Assembly: GCA_002256435.1 (NCBI GenBank)
Contig: NKJC01000001.1
Coordinates: forward strand, 1,054,001-1,118,000
DNA: 64,000 nt
Reading direction: 5' to 3'
From: Chitinophagaceae bacterium BSSC1
Lineage (GTDB): Bacteria > Bacteroidota > Bacteroidia > Chitinophagales > Chitinophagaceae
The position numbers were made by a program, and so were the translations under genes. Numbering within the stretch: the stretch's first letter is position 1; each line of letters starts with the position of its first letter. Under the pieces are notes generated by a model. That model ran no database searches, had not been told where the DNA came from, and saw only the letters and a list, made by a program, of their open reading frames with translations. Below, one piece after another: positions 1 to 10,807 of this stretch.

Positions 1-3032
<3,032 letters not shown>

Positions 3033-4040
3033 TCAATGTTTAGATACAGGTTGTTGAAACCAGTTCATATTCCAATTTTCCATCCACTGAACAGTGGGAA
3101 TTTCAGTGTGTAGTTGAATGGGGAGCCAGATATACCTACTGTCTTTCAAATTTCGTGAATTCCATTTATCCGCAATAAAAATAAATTGATCCTTTTTGCC
3201 TTGTACTGGAAGCACATAAGTGGATTGCCCACCAAAAGTCTTGTCCCATTCCAAACCCCTCATTGGGTTTAGGGTTGACTCCACCCAATCTCCCCAGATA
3301 TTTTTGGTGGCGTGCAAAGAAGCTTTGTTTGGTTGCCAGCCCGTACATCCACTAGTAATCAGATAATAAAGGTTATTGTGTTTAAAAACCGCTGGTGCTT
3401 CGCGATGGTTACTGAACAACATTTTGTCTTTTGTTGTAACAGATAAATAATCATCCGTTAGCTGTGTTATTCTTAAATCATAATTCTCTCTGGAAGAATA
3501 GATCAGATAGGCCAATCCATCATCGTCCTGAAAGATGGTCATATCTCTAGACATATTTCCATTGGGTCTAAAACTTCTGACAAATTGATAGGGACCCGTA
3601 ATTTGATTACTAACGGCTACTGCCACCCTTGCAGCTGCATAGCCTTGTCCTTTTAATTCCAGATGAAACCACAAAACATATTGTTTGGTTGCCTGATTGT
3701 AGATAATCTTAGGCCTTTCCATGACACAACCTTCTTCAATCTCACTATTCGTATCTGTTGATACTGGTGCCAATGCAAGTGCTTCAAATTTCCAATTGCA
3801 TAAATCTGTGGAGGAATACACATTTACGCCTTCTGAAGCACTCGTTCCTCGCTTCTCACCAAACCAATAGTATTTTCCATCTTGAAAAATAACTGCCCCA
3901 CCATGGGCATTAACAAAATTGCCTTGATTGTCCAACAGTTTTTGTCCTGGCAGGAATTGATTGTTTGTACTTACTGGTTGAGCAATGGCTGTTCCAATAG
4001 CTATTACAAAACTTATTGCCACTAAGATGCTTGTCTTCAT
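3033..4040 (-). CDS. GH43 family glycosidase, exo-beta-1,3-galactanase-like
   Basis: The ATG at 4040 begins a clear signal peptide (MKTSILVAISF...AIAQP); the longer reading from 4055 starts with TTG and is less likely. About 335 residues, a single five-bladed propeller with no added carbohydrate-binding module. The first blade reads NAHGGAVIFQDGKYYWFGE, where many GH43 enzymes have a catalytic-base Asp that is absent here. VMERPKIIYN carries the likely general-acid Glu, and FGGQSTYVLPV places a Gln where some exo-beta-1,3-galactanases of GH43 subfamily 24 are known to use Gln in place of the base. I infer an exo-galactanase or a related subfamily 34 enzyme. It lies between a susD gene and the GH2 beta-galactosidase, which fits galactan breakdown in the periplasm. 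Confidence 0.8.
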   Translation of the reverse strand: MKTSILVAISFVIAIGTAIAQPVSTNNQFLPGQKLLDNQGNFVNAHGGAVIFQDGKYYWFGEKRGTSASEGVNVYSSTDLCNWKFEALALAPVSTDTNSEIEEGCVMERPKIIYNQATKQYVLWFHLELKGQGYAAARVAVAVSNQITGPYQFVRSFRPNGNMSRDMTIFQDDDGLAYLIYSSRENYDLRITQLTDDYLSVTTKDKMLFSNHREAPAVFKHNNLYYLITSGCTGWQPNKASLHATKNIWGDWVESTLNPMRGLEWDKTFGGQSTYVLPVQGKKDQFIFIADKWNSRNLKDSRYIWLPIQLHTEIPTVQWMENWNMNWFQQPVSKH

Positions 4041-4096
4041 GCAAGAAGAATTCAATTTTTAAAAAGACAGTTTTATCAGGCGTCAATGACTATATA

Positions 4097-5863
4097 TTAC
4101 CATCCAGGGTTTTGTAACATGGATGGCATTTTCCTGACTTCCCCATCTGGTAAAGGAAGCAAATGCATTTCTGGTCTAAAACTGTGTAAACGAATAGATT
4201 TTAGTCTATCATAGGTATAGCTACCATTTGCATTTTTAGTAACTCGCATCACACTATTGTATTGATTGCTCACCGTCATGGCAATTTTCCATCTGCGGAT
4301 ATCGTGCCAACGATGGTCTTCAAAAGCCAATTCAATTCTGCGCTCATTCCTAATAACTTCGCGCATTTCTGCTACCGTCATATTGGCCTTTAATCCATAT
4401 AAAGCATCGGCGCCAGCATCAATGCCTGCTCTTTTTCTGAGTTCAATTAATTTGGGATAAGCCAAAGCTGTTTGTCCTGTTTCATTAATGGCTTCTGCAT
4501 AGTTCAATAAAATTTCTGCATACCTAATTAATGGCCAAGCTCTATTGGTATTGGCACTGCTATTTGCACTAATGGCATCATCACACATTTTTCTACTAAA
4601 ATATCCGGTGGTAGTACCTACGCCAAAAGCATCTGCAGTTTGACCAGTTGCGCCAGTGCCATTAACATAAGTAAACACAGGTACTTTACTGTTGGTAGTA
4701 GTGCTAAAATAGTTTGCTCCGTTATAGATAATGGAATAGTTGAAACGCGGATCTCTGTTCGCATATGGATCTGCTGCATTGTAGCCAGAACTACTACTAA
4801 CAGTGCCATCTGCATTCAATGGCTGTCTGCCATTTTTCATTGGAAATGCATCTACCAAATCTTGAGTAGCCATACTATTTTTGGCGCCTCCTCTGGTTGG
4901 TGGATTATAAAAACCTTCCATATCCCTATTGGGTGCACGGTAATAACCAAAAATATATTCCGGATTCACCCTTTGTAAAAACACATTAAAGAATCCATAT
5001 CCTGGGGCCGTAGTATTGTCCACCAAGAGCGAAAACTGGTTGCTGTTAATCACAGCATTGGCCGCATCGGCTGCCGCCTGCCAATAACTGGCATTTGCGG
5101 TAGGATAGCTTACTATAGCCGCTAATGTTGGATCAGAGGTAGTTGCTCCACCGTTAAACAGTGGGCTTGCCGCATATAAGAGTAGTCTAGATTTCAAAGC
5201 AAGGCATGCACCTTTGGTAGCCCTTCCATAATCTAAACTATTGCTATACACATCTGGCAATAAAGCTGCAGCAGCATCCAATTCTGTAGCAATATATTTT
5301 ACGGTATTGGCAAATGTTTCTCTTGGCAGGTCAATGATATCATCCTTTCCATAAACATTGTCTTTTACAATGGGCAAACCCCCATAACAAACCAGTAATT
5401 GTGTATAATACCAAGCTCGCAAAAATCTGGTTTCACCTTTCATCCTGTTTTGCATGTCTGCTGACAAAGGAGTTGTGGGCAGCTTACTCAACATGATATT
5501 GGCCCTGCGAATATTGGCATAGGGTGTGTTCCAGAAATCCAATAAAACGTTATTCAAATTCACATATGCCGTTGGCGATATGCTACCATTATATAACACC
5601 ACGGCTGCTTGTCCCGTTCCTGAAAAGTTATACTCTGCATCATCTGTGGCTTGCTCCGTATTTCCGTGAGAGTTCCACCTGCCCTTGTTAAAACTAAACG
5701 CAATATCAGAATAAATGCCTGTTAAAAAGGCTACTGTTCTAACACTGTCAGTAAAAACGGCTGTTTCATCTAAGGCAATGGCTTGCCCATCCAAAAAGTC
5801 ACTATTCTTCTTGCAGGCAATTAGGCTGGTGAATAGTAATATGGCTATGCTGATTTTTTTCAT
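4097..5863 (-). CDS. SusD/RagB-family glycan-binding lipoprotein (second pair)
   Basis: 588 residues starting at ATG 5863. The lipoprotein signal is MKKISIAILLFTSLIACKK, with acylated Cys at residue 17, so it should sit on the outer-membrane surface. The TPR-like SusD core shows RAWYYTQLLVCYGGLPIV in the N-terminal half. The C-terminal half has LIRYAEILLNYAEA and RNERRIELAFEDHRWHDIRRW, both hallmarks of RagB/SusD. It starts 20 bases after the stop of the upstream SusC and is followed by the GH43 gene, so it forms the lid of that SusC transporter. The ligand cannot be read from the sequence. Confidence 0.95.
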   Translation of the reverse strand: MKKISIAILLFTSLIACKKNSDFLDGQAIALDETAVFTDSVRTVAFLTGIYSDIAFSFNKGRWNSHGNTEQATDDAEYNFSGTGQAAVVLYNGSISPTAYVNLNNVLLDFWNTPYANIRRANIMLSKLPTTPLSADMQNRMKGETRFLRAWYYTQLLVCYGGLPIVKDNVYGKDDIIDLPRETFANTVKYIATELDAAAALLPDVYSNSLDYGRATKGACLALKSRLLLYAASPLFNGGATTSDPTLAAIVSYPTANASYWQAAADAANAVINSNQFSLLVDNTTAPGYGFFNVFLQRVNPEYIFGYYRAPNRDMEGFYNPPTRGGAKNSMATQDLVDAFPMKNGRQPLNADGTVSSSSGYNAADPYANRDPRFNYSIIYNGANYFSTTTNSKVPVFTYVNGTGATGQTADAFGVGTTTGYFSRKMCDDAISANSSANTNRAWPLIRYAEILLNYAEAINETGQTALAYPKLIELRKRAGIDAGADALYGLKANMTVAEMREVIRNERRIELAFEDHRWHDIRRWKIAMTVSNQYNSVMRVTKNANGSYTYDRLKSIRLHSFRPEMHLLPLPDGEVRKMPSMLQNPGW

Positions 5864-5883
5864 ATAAGTCTTTTTGAAAGAAG

Positions 5884-8800
5884 TTAGAAGGTGATGTTTG
5901 CTCCAAAATTGATGATTCGTTGTGGGGGATAAATTGTTCTATCTGTATTAGTGCTGATTTCTGGATCAAAATCATATAGCTTATCCAATTTGGTCCAGGT
6001 AAATAGATTGTATCCATTTGCATAGACTTTTACATTTTCCACTTTGAGGAATTTGGTCCATTTCTGGGGAAGCGTATAGCCAATCTCTGCAGTTTTTAAT
6101 CTTAGATAATTACCCGAGATAAAATAGAATGTAGAGGGATAGGCAATGGCATCACTTGCGCCTCCTAACATAGACAGTCTTGGGAAACGCGCATTATCAC
6201 CCAATTCTGGCGTCCAAGCATATTTATGAATCTCCTGTAAATTAGAAGAGAATGGACGAATGGCTTCCGCTACTGCTCTCACATTAAAATTAGCAGCTCC
6301 TTGAAAAAAGGCACTCATGTTGAATCCTTTATAAGTAAATCCTACTTGGAATCCATAAGTGGTATTGGGGATATTGGAATAACCCGTTACTTCTGTATCA
6401 AAACCATCAATTTTCCCATCATTATTTAGGTCTGCATATTTTAAATCACCTGGGAATGGTTTAGTAGAGGGTACGGCACTCTTTGCTATATCGGCACTGT
6501 CTTTATAAAAACCAATACTTCTGTACACACGTTGCATACCAATACTGTTTCCAGTAAATGCTTGATAAGGGAATGCATAAGAAGGTTCATCAGCATATAC
6601 TATTTTGTTCTTTGCTACTGAAATGGTTCCACGTAGTCTATAAGTAAAATCCCTACCAATTTTATTGCTATAATTTAATTCTACTTCAAAACCGGTATTG
6701 TCTACAATACCTAGATTCACTGGTGGCAGGTTTTGACCAAAGACTGCAGAAACGGTACCCCTGGTGGTTAGGATATCATAACGCTGGTTTTTAAAATAGT
6801 CAATAGTACCAGTTAGTTTATTGTTGAACAAGGCAAAGTCTATACCCAGGTCTAATTTTTTCTCTTTTTCCCATGTTACTTGGTCATTACCCAATGTGCC
6901 TTCTCTGATACCAGTGAAAGCATTGCTGCTGGTACCAAAATTGATTGATCCGGAATTGCTCCAGGAAGGCAAGTAATAATAACTAAAGGAACTACCAATT
7001 TTATCATTACCCACAATACCATAAGAAGCCCTTAGCTTAAGATTGTTGATGACTTTAGCATGATCCCTAATAAAATTCTCTTTTGAAACATTCCATCCAA
7101 TGGATGCAGCTGGGAACAGCCCAAATCGATTGTCTTTTGAAAACCTGTCCGATCCGTTATACGCCGTATTAAATTCAATCAAATACTTTTCTAAATAATT
7201 ATATCCAATTCTACCTGTAAATCCTCTGAAATTATTTGGAATATAGTTGTAGATATTATTAGAGTTAAAACGCAAATCGGTGTTTTGATTGAACAAAGCC
7301 AATCCATAAATATTGTTTTTGCCAAAACTTCTATTATAATTCAACATGGCTTGGACGTTCAGCGTTCTTACCGTGCTTCCTGCATTATAACCACTGAAGA
7401 ATCTGCGCACCCTATACACATTGGGGTCTCTAGGTGTGTAGGTATTGGCAACAGGATCATAAATAAATGATGGAAACTGATCCCTAGTCATGCTTTTGGA
7501 ATAGCCATAGTTGCTTGTATAAGCCACCGTAGTTTTAAACGAAAGCCCCTTTGTGATAAAATCAAGTTTTTGGTTGGCCGCTAATATGAAATTCATATTG
7601 TTTTCATAGGTTCTATTGTAACCATAGTGTGTAAGCCTACCTATAATATTGTTGGTATTATAACTACTGCTTGTTCCTCCACCGCTAATCTGCCAATTGC
7701 TATAACCATAAGAACCGTCTGGGTTATAGGTTGGATAGGCAAAGGGTGCCAGTGATAGAAAACTACTATACTCATAAAACACATCATTGTACCCAAATGG
7801 ACTTCCCACATTGGGTACATTAACTTCATTGATATTGCCATATAAATCAAGACGCAGGTCGGTGGTATTGGTTACTTTAACATCTAGGTTAGAACGATAA
7901 TTGTAACGTTGGTTATAATAGTTATTGTTCACGTCTTGGTTCTTACCAAAATCCTTAACCATCCCGTCTTGAAACAGGCCTCCCAAAGAAATAAAGTATT
8001 TAACCCTTTCTGTACCACCACTAATATCAAAATTGGCCCTGTACTGTTTGCTAAACTTCTTGAACAATGTCTCATACCAATTCACATCTGGGTGCCCGTA
8101 AGGATCATCCCCTGTTCTATAATGTTCTAAATCTGAAGCTGAGAACCTGGGTGTAAACCCTGCTACTGGACTAATCTTATTGTCATTGATTTGAGCCTGA
8201 TTATAGAGGCTGGCTGTTTCATAAGCATTCAGGTACTTTGGAATCCTGGTGGGTTGTTGCATACTAGTCTCTACCCTAGCAGAAATTTTGGGCGGACCTA
8301 ATTTTCCCCTTCTAGTTGTGATAATGACTACGCCATTGGCACCTTTTACACCATATACCGCTGTTGTAGAAGCGTCTTTTAAAATACTCAATGATTCAAT
8401 TTCATTGGGGTCTATTCTAGCAAACTGGTCATAACTAAACTCAATATCATCCACAATAATCAAGGGAGAGTTTGAACCCGTATTATAAGAACTTTGTCCA
8501 CGAATAAAGAAAGTGGCACCATCGGCCCCCGGCCTACCAGAAGGCTGTACAGAAAAGAAACCTGGCAGTCTACCCGCCAAAGTGTTTTGCAAACTGGCTG
8601 ATGGATTTTCTCTTAATGAAGCACCGGATACCGTACTGATTGCTCCTGTTAGCGTTACCCTTTTTTGTTTGGCATATCCTACAACTACTACGTCTTCTAG
8701 TCCGTTGGCATTATCCGCAACTAAATTGATCTGCAATTTTCCGTTACCAACTACGTTTACATCTTTATTGACATAACCAACAGCTGATACAGTAATCAGA

Positions 8801-9003
8801 TTTGACTTTCCTTTTAAAGTAAGTGTGAAATTTCCTTCTCCATCGGTAGAAACGCCATTGCCAATAACGCCTTTTTCCAGAATGCTAACACCAGGAATAG
8901 GACCAGCGCTGTCTTTGACTTGTCCGGAGATAGTTTTTATTTGAGCATGAATTTGCAATACAGCTATCAATTGTATGGCAAGTATGTATAGTATTTTTTT
9001 CAT
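5884..9003 (-). CDS. SusC-type TonB-dependent glycan importer (second pair)
   Basis: I place the start at the ATG at 9003, which opens a signal peptide (MKKILYILAIQLIAVLQIHAQ). An in-frame upstream reading to 9042 lacks a signal and overlaps the preceding susD stop. About 1039 residues. A CarboxypepD_reg-like beta-sandwich (about residues 22-105; GQVKDSAGPIPGVSILEKG) is followed by the TonB box LEDVVVVGYAKQ. The plug follows (NTLAGRLPGFFSVQPSG, IIVDDIEF, TTAVYGVKGANGVVIITT), then a 22-strand barrel ending in RIINFGANITF. With the SusD at 4097-5863 it should import oligosaccharides across the outer membrane. Confidence 0.95.
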   Translation of the reverse strand: MKKILYILAIQLIAVLQIHAQIKTISGQVKDSAGPIPGVSILEKGVIGNGVSTDGEGNFTLTLKGKSNLITVSAVGYVNKDVNVVGNGKLQINLVADNANGLEDVVVVGYAKQKRVTLTGAISTVSGASLRENPSASLQNTLAGRLPGFFSVQPSGRPGADGATFFIRGQSSYNTGSNSPLIIVDDIEFSYDQFARIDPNEIESLSILKDASTTAVYGVKGANGVVIITTRRGKLGPPKISARVETSMQQPTRIPKYLNAYETASLYNQAQINDNKISPVAGFTPRFSASDLEHYRTGDDPYGHPDVNWYETLFKKFSKQYRANFDISGGTERVKYFISLGGLFQDGMVKDFGKNQDVNNNYYNQRYNYRSNLDVKVTNTTDLRLDLYGNINEVNVPNVGSPFGYNDVFYEYSSFLSLAPFAYPTYNPDGSYGYSNWQISGGGTSSSYNTNNIIGRLTHYGYNRTYENNMNFILAANQKLDFITKGLSFKTTVAYTSNYGYSKSMTRDQFPSFIYDPVANTYTPRDPNVYRVRRFFSGYNAGSTVRTLNVQAMLNYNRSFGKNNIYGLALFNQNTDLRFNSNNIYNYIPNNFRGFTGRIGYNYLEKYLIEFNTAYNGSDRFSKDNRFGLFPAASIGWNVSKENFIRDHAKVINNLKLRASYGIVGNDKIGSSFSYYYLPSWSNSGSINFGTSSNAFTGIREGTLGNDQVTWEKEKKLDLGIDFALFNNKLTGTIDYFKNQRYDILTTRGTVSAVFGQNLPPVNLGIVDNTGFEVELNYSNKIGRDFTYRLRGTISVAKNKIVYADEPSYAFPYQAFTGNSIGMQRVYRSIGFYKDSADIAKSAVPSTKPFPGDLKYADLNNDGKIDGFDTEVTGYSNIPNTTYGFQVGFTYKGFNMSAFFQGAANFNVRAVAEAIRPFSSNLQEIHKYAWTPELGDNARFPRLSMLGGASDAIAYPSTFYFISGNYLRLKTAEIGYTLPQKWTKFLKVENVKVYANGYNLFTWTKLDKLYDFDPEISTNTDRTIYPPQRIINFGANITF

Positions 9004-9035
9004 GTTTAGATTTTTTGTGGTCTTGAAGTTGAAAA

Positions 9036-10796
9036 CTACCATCCTTCATTTTGAATGAGTGTCTGGTTCTTGACTATTTCATCATAAGGGATTGGCATAT
9101 GGTATAGTTTGTTTTCAAACTGCATAGTGCCTACCTGTACCTTGTTATAAGTAAAATTGGTACCAGATTTAATAATATTCATTCCGTAAAGCGGTACAGC
9201 AAAATCAGTTGCTGCTGTTTTCCACCTGCGCACATCCCAAAATCTATGCTCTTCAAAACTCAATTCTATTCTTCTTTCATTTCTAACTAGGTTGCGCATT
9301 TCTGCTTGCGTAATTCCCACTTTAATACCATACCTGGTATCTGTACCAGCGGTTATCCCTGCCCTAGCCCTCAGGAGTTTGATTTGTGTAACGGCATCTT
9401 CCACCCTGCCAACTTCATTTAAAGCTTCTGCATAGGTTAAGATGATTTCTGCAAATCTGAAAATGGGAAAATTGTGGCTTTGATTGGAATAAGTAGTTCC
9501 CGTTGGAAAATTGCCCAAATATTTTCTCAGATAATAACCCGTTTTTGTTTTAACAGCAATATTGGAATTGGTTGGTTTATCCAATCCTCCTTCAAAAGTT
9601 TCTACTGCTCTTCCCAGCCAATTGTATCCATTTCTAAAAACACTCACATCTAGTCTTGGGTCACGGTTGGTATAGGGGGCTGTTGCATTATAACCTGAAC
9701 TTGCATTCACTGTTCCATCTGCATTAAATGGCTGCTGTCCATTTAACATGGGAAATGCGTCTACAAAATTTTGTGTTGGGCTGGTAAAGCCTTGACTGGG
9801 TGCGCTTCCTGCATAGCCTATTGGCGCTTGCGTATTTTCTAAATTGGTGCTATTGGCACTCTGTTTGGCTAGAATGATTTCAGTGTTTTTCTTAGTAGTA
9901 AACAAAGAAGCAAATCCAGTTGGTGTTCCTGTAGCAATCAATGTATAATAATTGAGACTTCTAAGTTCTTCTGCAGCAGCAATTACTGCCTGCCATCTTG
10001 TTGCATCAGCAGTAAGATATCCTGTCAAAGCCTTTTTTGTAGCATCGGTTTCTATGCCACCTCCGTTAAAGAGTGGACTTGCTGCATATAGTAATACCCT
10101 ACATTTTAGTGCCAGTGCTGCTCCTTTTGGAATCCTTCCCCAATCTGCATCTGCAATAGGTTCTACGCGCAAACTATCTTTTACTATATCACATTCCTTG
10201 ACAATATAGTTGACACAATCTTCAAACTTGTTTCTAGGTATTTGCAAATTATCATCCAGGGTAAAGATCTTGTCTCCAATCAAAGGAACTCCACCATAGC
10301 GTTTTAATAGTTCAAAATATAAGAAACAACGTATGAATCTGGCTTCCGCCCTCCAATACCTTCTGGTTAATTTTGCTGCTGTACTATCTACTGTTTTCAC
10401 AATGGGTACGTTTCCAATATTTTGCAAGAAGATATTGGCGCGCCTGATGCCATAATAACTATTGGCCCAATAACTGTCTGGATTATTCAGTGCACTTACC
10501 CTGCGATTGGTATAATATTCTATCAGGGTATTGTTTCTGCTTGGAATAGCATCATCCGTTGCTGCGTCTAAAAAATCATTACTGATTCTGTTAAAGCCAT
10601 TTGGAATATAGTTATATAAATCGTTTAGATTAAATGCGGCAACTGTTCCCAATCTATCCAGTGTATCAAATACCAGGTCTGATCCAAACCAGTCTTTGGG
10701 TTCTGTTTCAACTTTCTTACAGGAGCTAATGGTGAATACTATTGCAATAGTGATACTGCATACAACAGTGGTTAAATATATTTTCGTCTTATTCAT
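9036..10796 (-). CDS. SusD/RagB-family glycan-binding lipoprotein (first pair)
   Basis: 586 residues from ATG 10796. The signal peptide ends in FTISSCKKVE, giving a lipid-anchored Cys near residue 26. SusD hallmarks are RCFLYFELLKRYGGVPLIG in the N-terminal half and FRFAEIILTYAEALNE and RNERRIELSFEEHRFWDVRRWK near the C-terminus. It starts 11 bases after the stop of the first SusC and ends 32 bases before the second SusC start, so all four genes look co-transcribed. It is clearly divergent from the SusD at 4097-5863, so the two pairs may take up different fragments of one glycan or related glycans. Confidence 0.95.
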   Translation of the reverse strand: MNKTKIYLTTVVCSITIAIVFTISSCKKVETEPKDWFGSDLVFDTLDRLGTVAAFNLNDLYNYIPNGFNRISNDFLDAATDDAIPSRNNTLIEYYTNRRVSALNNPDSYWANSYYGIRRANIFLQNIGNVPIVKTVDSTAAKLTRRYWRAEARFIRCFLYFELLKRYGGVPLIGDKIFTLDDNLQIPRNKFEDCVNYIVKECDIVKDSLRVEPIADADWGRIPKGAALALKCRVLLYAASPLFNGGGIETDATKKALTGYLTADATRWQAVIAAAEELRSLNYYTLIATGTPTGFASLFTTKKNTEIILAKQSANSTNLENTQAPIGYAGSAPSQGFTSPTQNFVDAFPMLNGQQPFNADGTVNASSGYNATAPYTNRDPRLDVSVFRNGYNWLGRAVETFEGGLDKPTNSNIAVKTKTGYYLRKYLGNFPTGTTYSNQSHNFPIFRFAEIILTYAEALNEVGRVEDAVTQIKLLRARAGITAGTDTRYGIKVGITQAEMRNLVRNERRIELSFEEHRFWDVRRWKTAATDFAVPLYGMNIIKSGTNFTYNKVQVGTMQFENKLYHMPIPYDEIVKNQTLIQNEGW

Positions 10797-10807
10797 ATAG
10801 CAGTTTT

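Noticed and set aside
4640..4978. Plus-strand open frame of about 110 codons opposite a susD gene
   Set aside because: It is antisense to a clear SusD coding frame, its protein has no recognisable motif, and similar shadow frames occur opposite most genes here.
9003..9042. Longer N-terminus of the second SusC starting at 9042
   Set aside because: It would overlap the end of the upstream susD and place 13 charged residues before a normal signal peptide; ATG 9003 is better.
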